NCBI RefSeq assembly: GCF_900996225.1
Contig: NZ_CAAJGL010000068.1
Location: 744,001 to 808,000, forward strand
Direction of reading: 5' to 3'
DNA from: Paraburkholderia sp. BCC1884
GTDB taxonomy: Bacteria > Pseudomonadota > Gammaproteobacteria > Burkholderiales > Burkholderiaceae
DNA length: 64,000 nucleotides
The notes beneath the pieces were generated by a model. It was not told where the DNA came from. It was given only the letters and a program-made list of their open reading frames with translations, and searched no databases. Positions 1-9,457 of the stretch are shown piece after piece. The translations under genes were made by a program, and so were the position numbers. Each line of letters opens with the position of its first letter. The stretch's first letter is position 1.

Positions 1-228
1 CAGGCGCTGATTGCTTATGGGATCGGGATCGTCGTGCAGATTCCGTTCATGAATACACCGATGTATGCGGGCCCCGTGCCGAAGTACCTGGATGGAGCGG
101 ATCTCTCCTGGGTAATCGGTTTGCTCCTGACGTCGCCGCTATATTATTGGCTGGCGTCGCGAGACACCAACTACCGCCGCAGACAGGCGGGTGCCGGTGT
201 CACGCATCGCCCGGCGAGGCAGTCGTAA
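1..228 (+). CDS. NCS1-family nucleobase/purine-cytosine permease, C-terminal fragment
   Basis: Open from the first base of the window, so the 5' part of the gene lies outside. The 75 visible residues end in a hydrophobic helix pair around an MNTPMYAGPV stretch followed by a GADLSWVIGLLL segment, which is the pattern at the C-terminus of NCS1 (CodB/PucI-type) inner-membrane symporters for cytosine, allantoin or hydantoins. The tail is basic (RRRQ) and probably cytoplasmic. The substrate cannot be judged from the fragment. The assignment rests on the last two membrane segments only. Confidence 0.65.
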   Translation, partial: QALIAYGIGIVVQIPFMNTPMYAGPVPKYLDGADLSWVIGLLLTSPLYYWLASRDTNYRRRQAGAGVTHRPARQS

Positions 229-274
229 GCGCGATCATGCCGCCCGGCTTGCGCGGCGAAATCGGTTTGCCCTA

Positions 275-583
275 CTAGCGCTGCTCGGGTGGAATCGCTT
301 TGATTGGCGCAGAAAATTGCGCGTGGAGGACTGGATCGACTGGACGGTGTTTAATCGTCGTACTGGCCGGATCGTTGGCGAGACAATTGCCGTTTTTCCA
401 GTTCTGCGATGGTCTGATCGGCCGCGGTACAAAACCACCCCCGCAATTTGGACAGACATTGCTCAAGACTTCGTCGACGCACGACATGCAGAATGTGCAC
501 TCGTACGAGCAGATTCCAGCTTCAGTTGAATCTGGCGGGAGGGCCTTGTTGCAGTGCTCACAACTGGGTCTGAGTTCAAGCAT
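275..583 (-). CDS. DUF1272 domain-containing small zinc-binding protein
   Basis: A 102-aa protein whose first 48 residues carry eight cysteines in CxxC-type pairs (C8, C11, C25, C29, C32, C35, C44, C47), the signature of the DUF1272 zinc-ribbon family. Family members are usually 55-90 aa and of unknown function. The start at 583 is preceded by GAGGAAA at good ribosome-binding distance; an upstream ATG at 631 lacks this. The last 50 residues are longer than in typical members and not conserved to my eye. It stands alone between the permease fragment and the GlxA-type regulator. Confidence 0.7.
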   Translation of the reverse strand: MLELRPSCEHCNKALPPDSTEAGICSYECTFCMSCVDEVLSNVCPNCGGGFVPRPIRPSQNWKNGNCLANDPASTTIKHRPVDPVLHAQFSAPIKAIPPEQR

Positions 584-728
584 CGCTGTTTTCCTCGCTG
601 CTGGCGAACGGATTGGTAAATTAGCTGCCATCGTAGTTTGACGGAAGGACGGCAACAATCCGAAAATATGCCTGGAATAGAAAAAAAGATGCCATCATTG
701 CCTCCGAACGAATCGGGGGTTTGGCGCA

Positions 729-1718
729 ATGCAGGCACAGCATCTGGCAAGTCGCAAGGAGATGAGGCGGGTCTTTTTCGTCGTTCCGCCGCAGGTTCAC
801 ATGCTGGACCTCGGCGGACCACTACAAATATTGAGTTCACTGTCGGCGCTGGGCATTGCACCGATCGAGACGGTCTGCGTCGGTCCGCAAAAAGAAATAA
901 AGAGCTTTCAGGGCGTGACGCTGAGTGCCGTGCGGCCACTACCGGCGCGTCTGGGGTCCGGTGATGTTGTGATTGTCGTTGGCTGTAAGTTTTCGCTCGA
1001 CGAACCGTTCACTCCTGCGCAGAGTCAGATAGTCAAATGGCTCCAAACCGTGGTGAAACCACTGCTGGGCGACATCGTGCTCGCCAGCGTATGCACGGGG
1101 GCGTTTCTGCTTGGCGCAGCCGGCCTGCTCGATCAGCGCGACTGCACTACTCACCATGATCACCTGGCGCGGTTGCAGCAGCGTCATCCTGATGCTCACG
1201 TGTTGTCCAACCGGCTGCTGGTCGAGGACGGCGCGTTGATAACATCGGCTGGCGTATCGGCAGGCATCGACCTTGCCCTTCATCTGATTGCCTGTCGCTT
1301 CGGCGCAGCTACCGCAATCCGGGTCGCACGTGAAAACGTGGTGCCATTCCGCAGGATGAGTCGCGACCCGATTCTCGACGTGCAACTACGCTATCGTGAC
1401 CATAACCACCTGGCTATCCATGCAATACAGGATTTTCTGACCGAGCAGCCGGGTTGCGCGTTGCCCTACCAGGAACTGGCCAGCCGTTTCGCGCTTAGCT
1501 ATCGACACCTGGCGCGCCTGTTCCAGCAGGAGTGCGGCATCACGGTAAAGAAATATCAACAGCAATTGCGGCTGGCTTTGGCCCGCAGACTGCTGAAGTG
1601 TAGCAGTTTGCCGATCGAGAGAATCGCCGAACATTGTGGCTTCGCCAGCGTGCAAGCTTTCCGCAGCGCGTGGCGTCAGGAGGAAGTGTTGGCACCCTCG
1701 CTTTGGCGGATCGAGTGA
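729..1718 (+). CDS. GlxA-family transcriptional regulator (DJ-1/PfpI-like domain plus AraC HTH)
   Basis: 329 aa. The N-terminal two-thirds is a class I glutamine amidotransferase-like/DJ-1 domain; the SVCTGAFLLGAAGLLD segment is the usual nucleophile-elbow region of GlxA proteins and is followed by the usual TTH motif. The last 90 residues are a double helix-turn-helix AraC domain. The C-terminus (APSLWR) is short but matches the position of the family's SPSxWR ending, so the gene looks intact. A second in-frame ATG at 762 (MRRVFFVV) is also plausible, and neither start has a convincing ribosome-binding site. The likely target is the neighbouring binding-protein gene or the upstream permease, but this is inference. 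Confidence 0.8.
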   Translation: MQAQHLASRKEMRRVFFVVPPQVHMLDLGGPLQILSSLSALGIAPIETVCVGPQKEIKSFQGVTLSAVRPLPARLGSGDVVIVVGCKFSLDEPFTPAQSQIVKWLQTVVKPLLGDIVLASVCTGAFLLGAAGLLDQRDCTTHHDHLARLQQRHPDAHVLSNRLLVEDGALITSAGVSAGIDLALHLIACRFGAATAIRVARENVVPFRRMSRDPILDVQLRYRDHNHLAIHAIQDFLTEQPGCALPYQELASRFALSYRHLARLFQQECGITVKKYQQQLRLALARRLLKCSSLPIERIAEHCGFASVQAFRSAWRQEEVLAPSLWRIE

Positions 1719-2025
1719 GAGGGTAGGAAGGTCGTCTCGGGCCAGGTGGGATCGCCGATTAGCCTTGATTCTGCTACAGGGATCGTTCGTTTCAGAAAAA
1801 TGCGTGGCATTGTCGCCATCTCTACTTCGTCGATCCGCATAAGATGACACGTGCAGGATCGAAGCGAAAGACGGTGCTGATTGCCTATCTATTGCCGTCG
1901 AACTTTTCTGCACCGACAAACGGTGCGACGGTTTGGAAGGCAATTCCGCAAACTGTCCGACATTCAAGAAGCAGTCTCCGAGTTCCATGTCGGTCTTATG
2001 TCTTCACATAGGGAAGGTGGCAACC
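1719..2025. other. Intergenic region without recognisable gene
   Basis: About 307 bases between the GlxA-type regulator and the PhnD-like gene. Short open frames occur on both strands, but none has a ribosome-binding site plus a recognisable protein. No clear terminator is visible. The end of the region (GGGAAGGTGG) supplies the ribosome-binding site of the next gene. Confidence 0.5.
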
Positions 2026-2778
2026 ATGGCAAAGCAGAATCTGACTTTTCTTCTGAACAGGAATCTGGATTTCCCCGTCACCGATGAACCTTGGACCACC
2101 CTCTGCTCCGAGGCCGGCATGACCGCCGAGGTGACAACGGACCTTCCGAAGATGAACCAGGTGATCCAGGAGGGCGGGCCGAATATGGCGTATGTCCCAG
2201 GGGCCGCTTTCTGCGTGATGATGAGAAAGCAGAATCCGCACTATCGCGGCCTTGTCATCGCAACGTCGAAGTTCACCGGCCAACCCGCTCAACGCACACT
2301 GCTTGTGGTTCGCCATGACGATCAGGCAAATAATCTCGACGACCTCGAAGGGTCAACGTATGGATACCTGAACCGGTCCTGTTCTTCGAGTTTTTTTCCG
2401 CCCGCGATCATGTTGAATGAGAAAGGAAAGAAGCTCGAAACTTTCTTCGAACTCAAGCAGGTTGCTGGATGGCAGGATCGGGTCGACGCCGTTCTCGCGA
2501 AGTCCGTTCGCGCAACGATGATTCTGGAAGACGTATGGAAGACGACACCTGGGAATGCGCAGACGACGAAGGTTATCGGCGAATATGACACTTGTGTACC
2601 AGCAGTCCTGATCGTACGCAAGGATCTCAGTCCGGACGTCGTGACAACATTTCGAGAACATCTCCTGAGCTATATGCCGGACTGGAAAAACGTCTATGGG
2701 GCGTTTCGGCCGTTTTATTTCGCTGATATTCAAACCTTTTATCACCAACTTTGCCAGTTGCCTGAAGACGAGGTTTGA
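2026..2778 (+). CDS. PhnD/SsuA/transferrin-like substrate-binding protein lacking a signal peptide
   Basis: 250 aa with the two-lobed type 2 periplasmic-binding-protein pattern of PhnD-like proteins: a first strand (LTFLL), a YVPGAAFCVMM segment, the 'DLEGSTYGYLN' turn that corresponds to the 'DLKGKTVAF' region of PhnD, and a closing ADI/FYHQL helix. The start at 2026 follows GGAAGGTGG at the right distance. No Sec, Tat or lipoprotein leader precedes the fold, and the upstream in-frame extension to 1933 does not add one. No permease or ATPase gene is adjacent. It may act as a soluble cytoplasmic ligand-binding protein or be a relic of a transporter. Confidence 0.6.
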   Translation: MAKQNLTFLLNRNLDFPVTDEPWTTLCSEAGMTAEVTTDLPKMNQVIQEGGPNMAYVPGAAFCVMMRKQNPHYRGLVIATSKFTGQPAQRTLLVVRHDDQANNLDDLEGSTYGYLNRSCSSSFFPPAIMLNEKGKKLETFFELKQVAGWQDRVDAVLAKSVRATMILEDVWKTTPGNAQTTKVIGEYDTCVPAVLIVRKDLSPDVVTTFREHLLSYMPDWKNVYGAFRPFYFADIQTFYHQLCQLPEDEV

Positions 2779-2839
2779 CCCGTGTCGGCAGGTATTGCGG
2801 TCTGCACGGCGGGACCAGGCAGGGGGTAGCGATCGACGT

Positions 2840-3303
2840 ACAGACCGGCGATAACCAGAAGGGTCATGATCAACCCGGTGAGCGTCAGCGCGGCTACCCA
2901 TCGTTGGGCGTCCAGATCGCCAGGGTTCTACATTTGGCAGCGCCGACAGTCAGCCTTCACATTCAGGAACTGGAGGAGCGCAATGGTGCGCCGCTTCTGT
3001 CACGCAAGCGCGGACACGTGCAACCGACGGCGATCGGAGAGACGCTTCTGAGAAAGGCGCGGCACCTGCTTGCCGATGCCGCGCAGGCGCTGGACGATGT
3101 CCGGCGGCAAGTGCAGGGGCTCGAGGGCCGTGTCGACCTGGCGCGTCGACGGGCGCAATAGCAAACCTCTTTCCGCAAGCGCTCGAAGCGTTGGGGCAAC
3201 AGCATCCCGCGATCGATGTCCAGATCACGGTGATGACGTCACAGGGCACGCTCAGCCGCCTCGCGGATGGGTCGCTGGATATCGGACTGGTCGCGCGACT
3301 CTA
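2840..3303 (+). pseudogene. Degraded LysR-family regulator remnant
   Basis: One frame ending at 3161 contains a partial LysR winged helix (APTVSLHIQELEERNG, then LLSRKRG and PTAIGETLL) without the normal N-terminal helix start. The homology then continues in another frame from about 3160 (IANLFPQALEALGQQHPAIDVQITVMTSQGTLSRLADGSLDIGLV), corresponding to the start of the effector domain, before stopping at 3303. The gene therefore has a defective 5' end, a frameshift near 3160 and a missing 3' half. It is clearly non-functional as a full-length regulator. Confidence 0.65.
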
Positions 3304-3641
3304 GGAAAATCGCGTGCGGCACCCTGATTGTTCTGGGCAGGTCGATCAGAAAAAGTGCTGTATCCCCGCTGAAGCTCCGGAGACATTTGACGAAGCCGGA
3401 CAATCATGAATCGACTGATTGGCTGACCATGTCGGCGCGGCGGCAGAATATATGACCGTGAAAACGATCGTGCGTAGCAGAGGCGTTGACGGTCAGATAT
3501 TTGACCAACTTGCCGGTCTGGAACCGGTGCAGCCGACCTTCACGTCGGAGTTCAACCGACTGCACCTGCAACAGGCTCAACTAAAGCGTGAGGAAATAGC
3601 GCCCAGGCGATAGCCCAGGCGTTGCCCACCGTATAAGCCGC
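3304..3641. other. Intergenic region, no recognisable gene
   Basis: About 340 bases between the LysR remnant and the end of the hydrolase gene. The only open frame of note (from 3452, plus strand) encodes a short peptide with no family resemblance that I recognise. Given the adjoining pseudogene, this is probably further decayed coding DNA. Confidence 0.45.
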
Positions 3642-4487
3642 TCAGGCCTTGATAAACGCAAGCAGATCGGCGTTGATCTGCTCGGCATGCGTAGTAGGCA
3701 TCCCGTGCGGCAATCCTGGATAGGATTTGAGCGTCCCATGTTTCAGAAGCTTGACGGACTTTGCTCCAGTCGTCGGGAAGGGGCAGATCTGATCGTCCTC
3801 GCCGTGCATCACCAGCACCGGCACGTCGATCAACGCGAGATCGTCGTAGAACTCGGTTTCCGACAGTACCTTGACGCAATCGTATTGCGCCTTGATGCCG
3901 CCCATCATGCCCTGCCGCCACCAGTTCTCGCGAATGCCTTCGGAGATCGTCGCGCCTGGCCGGTTATAGCCATAGAACGGCATGGTGATGTCCTGGTAGA
4001 ACTGCGAACGATGATTCGCCGTGCCTTTGCGGATCTCATCGACAACCTCCTTCGGAACACCGTCCGGGTTCTTTTCGGACTTCATGAAGAGTGGCGGAAT
4101 TGCGCTAATGAGTACCGCTTTCGCTACCCGTCCGTTGCCGGTGCCGTGCCGGGCCACATAACGCGTGACCTCGCCGCCGCCAGTGGAATGCCCGATATGG
4201 ACCGCGCTCCTGAGATCGAGCACCTTGACCAGTTCGGCGACGTCGGCGGCGTAGGTGTCCATGTCGTTACCGCTCACAGTCTGTGTCGAGCGCCCGTGGC
4301 CACGGCGATCGTGAGCGATTACCCGATATCCCTGATCCAGAAAAAACATCAGTTGGGCATCCCAATCATCGGCGGAAAGCGGCCACCCGTGATGAAACAC
4401 CAATGGTTCTCCCGAGCCCCAGTCCTTGTAGAAAATCTCGGTTCCGTCTGCCGTTGTGATGTATCCACTTCCCGTGTTCGCTTTCAT
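3642..4487 (-). CDS. Alpha/beta hydrolase, non-heme chloroperoxidase type
   Basis: 281 aa, the usual length of cofactor-free haloperoxidase/perhydrolase members of the alpha/beta-hydrolase fold. The nucleophile sits in GHSTGGG (Ser about 101), the acid in GEDDQ (about 231) and the histidine in PHGM (about 261); the FHHGWPL oxyanion-hole region and HDRRGHGRS are also typical. No signal peptide, so cytoplasmic. The start at 4487 is preceded by GAAAGGAT; the longer upstream frame has no ribosome-binding site. It is transcribed divergently from a GlxA-type regulator, which may control it. Confidence 0.85.
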   Translation of the reverse strand: MKANTGSGYITTADGTEIFYKDWGSGEPLVFHHGWPLSADDWDAQLMFFLDQGYRVIAHDRRGHGRSTQTVSGNDMDTYAADVAELVKVLDLRSAVHIGHSTGGGEVTRYVARHGTGNGRVAKAVLISAIPPLFMKSEKNPDGVPKEVVDEIRKGTANHRSQFYQDITMPFYGYNRPGATISEGIRENWWRQGMMGGIKAQYDCVKVLSETEFYDDLALIDVPVLVMHGEDDQICPFPTTGAKSVKLLKHGTLKSYPGLPHGMPTTHAEQINADLLAFIKA

Positions 4488-4726
4488 CTCGTATCCTTTC
4501 AGAGTCGCTTCAAAATAGAGGGATGAATGTTTGATCAGCGCTGACATGACTTCTGGAAACCAGTCCTTCGGTATCGATCCAGACAACGGAATTGCAATGG
4601 ACCGGTGGCCTGGAACGTGGGCACACTGACTCCCCGGCCGTCCTACCCCGGTTTGTCGAAATTGTCTGCCGCTGTCAGCGTATTCGGCTCGCCTCGCCAC
4701 CACAACGGACGAATGTGACAAAAAAC

Positions 4727-5797
4727 ATGGCAAAAACGGCACCGGCGTCGGTGCCACGCATGGATATCGGACTCGCGTGCGATGCGGGCACGTCGAACGC
4801 GGGTATCTACGGACTGACCGATCTGTTTACGTACGCAGGAGAGTTTGCGGCGAAGCGGGAAAACGGCAGGACGCAACCCCCTGTGCGAGTCACGCACTGG
4901 CGAGCGGATGACGCTGCTACCAGGGTCCGGTGTACTTATGACAGTTGCCCCGGTTCGCCGCACGCGTTGTCGCTGGTGGTGATTCCAGGAAATGTACGAG
5001 CTCCTGAGAAGACCGAAGAAGATGGTCCGATGCTCGACTGGCTTCGGGAAAAGCACTCGGAAGGCATCGTGCTCGCCGCAGTGTGCGGTGGCGTCTTTAT
5101 CCTGGCAAGGACGGGTCTTTTAAGCGGCCGGCAGGCGACCACACACTGGTCATTCAGCGATCGGTTCGCCCTGCAATTTCCAGACGTGCTTACTGAAACC
5201 GATCATATGGTCATTGACTATGGAGACGTTGTCACCGCTGGGGGTGTGCTCGCGTGGGCAGACCTCGGCCTGCGACTCACCGAGAGATTTCTAGGCACCG
5301 CAGTCATGCTGGAAACAGCACGTTTCATGAACGTCGATCCACCAGGACGCGAGCAGCGCTTTTATTGTGAATTCGATCCGCGAACGAAACACGGCGATCG
5401 AACCATATTGAAAGCGCAGAAATGGCTCCTCACCCAGCGCGAGTGTCCGGTCAGCGTGGCGGACGTTGCACGGTATGCCGATCTCGAACCCCGCACGTTT
5501 CTGCGCCGCTTCGTTGCGGCAACCGGGATGAAGCCAAGTGAATACCAGCAGAGGCTGCGCATTACCCGGGCGCGCGAAATGCTGGAATTCTCGCAGGCAA
5601 GTATCGAAGAAATTTCGTGGAGCCTCGGCTATGGCGACGTCGGCGGGTTTCGTCGCGTGTTCCGCAAAGTCATGGGCCTAACTCCTTCAGACTACCGGAG
5701 ACGTTTCTGCCAGCCGGGTTCGCAGCGGGCCCCATCGAGTTCCGATGGTTCCGGTCACGGATACCCGTTGTCAGCGGTGACTCCGGAACATTCCTGA
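4727..5797 (+). CDS. GlxA-family transcriptional regulator (DJ-1/PfpI-like domain plus AraC HTH)
   Basis: 356 aa: an N-terminal DJ-1/PfpI-like domain with the [19 protein letters not shown] elbow region and TTHW, where glycine replaces the threonine usual after the cysteine. A C-terminal AraC domain follows ([19 protein letters not shown], then [20 protein letters not shown] and [10 protein letters not shown]). The start at 4727 is chosen because the domain begins shortly after it; ATG 4760 is an alternative. The intergenic region shared with the divergent hydrolase gene is about 240 bp, a common arrangement for a local regulator and its target. The substrate sensed is unknown. Confidence 0.8.
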   Translation: MAKTAPASVPRMDIGLACDAGTSNAGIYGLTDLFTYAGEFAAKRENGRTQPPVRVTHWRADDAATRVRCTYDSCPGSPHALSLVVIPGNVRAPEKTEEDGPMLDWLREKHSEGIVLAAVCGGVFILARTGLLSGRQATTHWSFSDRFALQFPDVLTETDHMVIDYGDVVTAGGVLAWADLGLRLTERFLGTAVMLETARFMNVDPPGREQRFYCEFDPRTKHGDRTILKAQKWLLTQRECPVSVADVARYADLEPRTFLRRFVAATGMKPSEYQQRLRITRAREMLEFSQASIEEISWSLGYGDVGGFRRVFRKVMGLTPSDYRRRFCQPGSQRAPSSSDGSGHGYPLSAVTPEHS

Positions 5798-5898
5798 CCG
5801 GAGCACCAAACGCCAACCGCGACTCAGAGCAAACAAACCGAGCCCCCGTTGGCGGGAATAGTCCGGAGCGCCGAGATCGACCACCGAACCAGGCCTCA

Positions 5899-7446
5899 TC
5901 AATCAGCCTGCTTCAGCACGGAATCGATCGACCCGGTCGCAAGTGCGAGCGCTGCAGCCGCCGACAACGCACCGCTGTAACTATCGGCTTGCGCGTTCTT
6001 CGCTGCCAGCAACTGATTCTGTGCGAGCAGAGCGTCAGTCACCGAGCCGACGCCTTGCCGATACGCGCCGATCGCCGCGTCATACGTCGTCTGCGCGGCG
6101 GCGAGCAACTCTATGGCCGCAGCGTGCGCGCTCAGACTCGTTTGCAGTGCGTTCTGCGCGCTCACGATTTGCCGAACGGCTTCTTCGCGGCTGCGCGCGA
6201 GGCGGGTCGATGCGCTGTCGGCATCGTTGCGGGCCTGCGCAAGCACGGCCGAGCGAAAGCCGCCGTCATACAGTGGAATCGTGACGCCGACGATCACGCT
6301 GCCGCCGTAATGGCCGCCGCTCAGATTCACCGTGGGCAGTTGCTGGCCGACAGGTGGCACCGCCGAGATCGATGTATTGCCGCGGTTGTAAGCGCCTGTC
6401 GCCGAGACGAAGACCTTGGGCATGAATTCCGATTCGGCGGACTTCACTCTCGCGAGATTGACTCGCTCGGCGGCGTACGCACTCAACACGTCGGCGCGCT
6501 GTGCGATCGCGGTAGAGACGATCTGGTCGATCGAGTCATCCATTTCCTTCGGCAGTGCGCGCGCCGGCATCTCGGCGATGTTCGGTTTCGATAGCGGAGA
6601 GATTCCCATCGCCGAGATGAGTGTCAGATAAGCATTGCTGACGGCGCCCTGCGCTTCGACGAGCGTGAGCCTGGCCTGGGCCCGATTCTGATTGGCCTGC
6701 GCCACTTCGATGACGGTGCCGACACCATGCCTGTAACGCGACTGCGCAGCGGCGAGGATCGCGTCGGCATTCTCGAGCCCTTGCTTCGTCGTAGCGAGGC
6801 GGGCACGCGCGGCCTGGTAGGTATAGAACGCGACACTGACGTCGAAGATCACCTGCTGATGGACTGCCGTGAAGCCGATGTTGGCGATCACCGACGCCTG
6901 CGACGCTGCTTCGACACGCGCGGCTCGTCCGCCAAAATCGAACAGCAGCCACTGCAGCGCCAACACGCCGGTGGCACCGTGCCCCGATGCACTAGACGAC
7001 GAATCGCCGAGCGCGGACGTATTCGAATCGTGCAAACCTGCGTACTGGCCCAGCGCCGCAGCGGACAGTTGCGGAAGATAGGCACTCTTCGCGATGCCGG
7101 CGGCGAGCGCCGCATTGCGTGCGTCGTTCCACGCGATGCGGGTCAATGGGTTGGCCGACTCCGCCAGATCGATCAGGTCCGGCAGCCCATAGGCACGGGT
7201 GTCGTCCAGCGCTGGTGGCGGCGGTACTGCGGCAAGCGCCGGGTTTGCGGGCAACCGGTAGCCGCCCTGCGACGACATACCCGACGCCGACGCCGGCCCC
7301 GGCACGATGGCGCCGCTCGCATCGGTTTGCGGTTGCCACGGACGGTCCGGGCGGTCCGGCGCCATGTCCAGTGACGACGTGGCGCAGCCGGCCAGCGTCG
7401 CCGTGGCCAGGATCGCAAGCGCGAAGAGAGAGTTACGCCGGCGCAT
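5899..7446 (-). CDS. Outer-membrane efflux lipoprotein, NodT/OprM-type (RND/FUSC partner)
   Basis: 515 aa. A lipoprotein signal ends in LAGC (Cys 21). The body is two TolC-type repeats rich in alanine and glutamine, with the family's LARVKSAESEFMPKVFVSATGAY and IPLYDGGFRSA motifs. It forms the outer-membrane channel for the adjoining pump. It is the last gene of the operon and its ATG at 7446 overlaps the end of the FUSC gene by 14 bases, implying translational coupling. It faces the GlxA-type gene convergently across about 100 bases in which I see no clear terminator. Confidence 0.9.
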   Translation of the reverse strand: MRRRNSLFALAILATATLAGCATSSLDMAPDRPDRPWQPQTDASGAIVPGPASASGMSSQGGYRLPANPALAAVPPPPALDDTRAYGLPDLIDLAESANPLTRIAWNDARNAALAAGIAKSAYLPQLSAAALGQYAGLHDSNTSALGDSSSSASGHGATGVLALQWLLFDFGGRAARVEAASQASVIANIGFTAVHQQVIFDVSVAFYTYQAARARLATTKQGLENADAILAAAQSRYRHGVGTVIEVAQANQNRAQARLTLVEAQGAVSNAYLTLISAMGISPLSKPNIAEMPARALPKEMDDSIDQIVSTAIAQRADVLSAYAAERVNLARVKSAESEFMPKVFVSATGAYNRGNTSISAVPPVGQQLPTVNLSGGHYGGSVIVGVTIPLYDGGFRSAVLAQARNDADSASTRLARSREEAVRQIVSAQNALQTSLSAHAAAIELLAAAQTTYDAAIGAYRQGVGSVTDALLAQNQLLAAKNAQADSYSGALSAAAALALATGSIDSVLKQAD

Positions 7447-9457
7447 GAGTCGTAAAGTCCTTCGACGCGTCGGCCGACGCGGCATGGTCGAGTTCAGCGA
7501 GGCGGGCATCGCCGAGCTTTAGCAACGCGGCGCGCGCGTCGTGGTCGATCGCGGCGTCCGGCGGACGTGACTCCGCTTGTGCGGCGGGTTGCGCACCCGC
7601 AACCGCAGCCGTACCGCTATCGGGCGAAGTCAGCGGCGGACTGTCGCCAAGCCGTCTGAGCCAGCCCTCGATTGCGCTATCGCCGGGAGCGCGTTCGGCA
7701 AGCAGGAACATCGGCCCTTCGATTGCGCGGAACTCCGCCAGCACGGCCCGATGCTCCGTGATCCACTGTGCTTCAGGGCGGACCCATGAGGGCTCGTAGT
7801 GCATCAGCGCCAAGTCGTCTTCGAGCGCGCCGCGTCGCGCCATCGCGGCTGCCGCCTGCACACGGCGAGCGCCGGGGTGCGCCAGCGCGGCTAGCTGCGT
7901 CCATTGCTGCCGCAGCGCGCTCAGCGTGGCATCGACCCGCGCGGCGACGCTGTAAGGCCAGACGCGGGTGAAAATCAGATAGACGACGACATTGCCGAGC
8001 AAAATCCCGATCGTGCGGTCTCGCGCGAGCGTCAGATCGAAGGCAGGCGCCGCGCCCTGGATCACGCACAGGAAAAACGCGAAGGCGACCTGAAATCCGG
8101 CATAGGCAATTCGGGGCGAACCGAAGGCGATCCACGCCGACATCAGCGCACCGGCGAACGCGAGCGCCATCAGCTCGAAAACGGAGGTCAGCATGGGCGT
8201 TACGAACACGATCGCCGCCGTGCCGATGAGCGCGCCGAGCAGGCAGCCCACGATCCGCAGCGTCATTTTTTCGACGGTTTCGGCGGTGGTGCCGAGCGAC
8301 ACCACATAGACGGTGATGAAGCAGGTGTGGATGCCGGGCCAGTCGAGTTGCGAGTAGAGCAGATAGCAGAACATCGCCGCGGCGGTGGTCTTCAGCGCGT
8401 AGCGAATGTGATCGCGATTCGAGAACGCGTCCGGTAGAAAAAAGCCGCCGCGTTTGGCGGCGGGCGGCGCAGGTTCGGCATCGACTGGCGTTTCCGCGAA
8501 GCGGGTGATCGCATCGTGCAGCGTCGCGCTGACGGTTCGTGCGAGCGGCGTGAGGTCCGTCGCGGCGGGCAGGTCGAGCTCGATGTCGACGGGATAGCCG
8601 CCTGCCTCGAGCATCCCAGCCATGGTCTCCAGTGTCTGTGCGACGCTGCGGCCAAACAGTGCAGGTAGTCGCGCCGACGGTTCGCGCGCGACCAGATCGG
8701 CTGCGACGAGAATCGCGACGGTAGATGAAGCGGCTTGCCGGAGCGCGGCGACATCTGCACGCGTGGACGATCCGTCGAGCACCGACAGCTTGAGCCACGT
8801 GCCGATCTGCTCGTCGCCTTCGCGCAGACAGACGGCGAGCCCATCGCGCGCCGCGTCGGGCGCGTCCAGGCCAGTCGCCGCGAGTCGCAGGCGCCTCGCC
8901 AGTTCACGGTTGGCCAGCCGGCGTGGCGACGGTCCCAACACCAGGTTCACACAGATCGATACGCCAACCGGAATCGCGACCATCAGCCACGCGTAGAGCA
9001 GGGCGCGCGTCGCCACTTCGCCGAACGGTACGCTGCCGAGCTTGTCGAGTGCATAGCCGACGATCAACGCGATGATCGCTCCGACCGGCCGCAACTTGCT
9101 CGCCGACGTCAGAAACAGCAACCCGAACGACAGCACGGCAATGCACGACACGCGCCAGACAGGTTCGTCGAGCGCAAAGATAGCGACGACGAAGACGAGC
9201 CCGATGATCAGGGTGACGAGCAACAGCAGCACCGAGCTGAGGATCACGCTGAGCACCCGGTCGGGCCGGTTCAGAAAAAAGACGACGTATGCCGAGAGCG
9301 CCGCGTCCGGCGTGCCGTAAGCGCTCGCCACGAGCACCGTCAGCGCGCAGATCAATGCGACGCGCAACGCCATCTCCGCGCGCCCAGGGTGAGGCGCCAG
9401 CAGTTTCAGGAGTTCGGCGGCGCCGGGGCGGCCCAGATCAGCGGCAGGCTGCGCCAT
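7433..9457 (-). CDS. FUSC-family inner-membrane efflux protein (fusaric acid/aromatic acid exporter type)
   Basis: 674 aa with the layout of FUSC/AaeB transporters: a block of N-terminal membrane helices (from LRVALICALTVLVASAYG), a cytoplasmic middle region, a second helix block (YALKTTAAAMFCYLLYSQLDWPGIHTCF) and a soluble tail. AaeB-type proteins work with a membrane-fusion protein to expel aromatic carboxylic acids. The start at 9457 has GAGG upstream and overlaps the preceding HlyD-type gene by 20 bases. The substrate cannot be read from sequence; fusaric acid, p-hydroxybenzoate-like acids and solvents are the family precedents. Confidence 0.9.
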   Translation of the reverse strand: MAQPAADLGRPGAAELLKLLAPHPGRAEMALRVALICALTVLVASAYGTPDAALSAYVVFFLNRPDRVLSVILSSVLLLLVTLIIGLVFVVAIFALDEPVWRVSCIAVLSFGLLFLTSASKLRPVGAIIALIVGYALDKLGSVPFGEVATRALLYAWLMVAIPVGVSICVNLVLGPSPRRLANRELARRLRLAATGLDAPDAARDGLAVCLREGDEQIGTWLKLSVLDGSSTRADVAALRQAASSTVAILVAADLVAREPSARLPALFGRSVAQTLETMAGMLEAGGYPVDIELDLPAATDLTPLARTVSATLHDAITRFAETPVDAEPAPPAAKRGGFFLPDAFSNRDHIRYALKTTAAAMFCYLLYSQLDWPGIHTCFITVYVVSLGTTAETVEKMTLRIVGCLLGALIGTAAIVFVTPMLTSVFELMALAFAGALMSAWIAFGSPRIAYAGFQVAFAFFLCVIQGAAPAFDLTLARDRTIGILLGNVVVYLIFTRVWPYSVAARVDATLSALRQQWTQLAALAHPGARRVQAAAAMARRGALEDDLALMHYEPSWVRPEAQWITEHRAVLAEFRAIEGPMFLLAERAPGDSAIEGWLRRLGDSPPLTSPDSGTAAVAGAQPAAQAESRPPDAAIDHDARAALLKLGDARLAELDHAASADASKDFTTHAPA

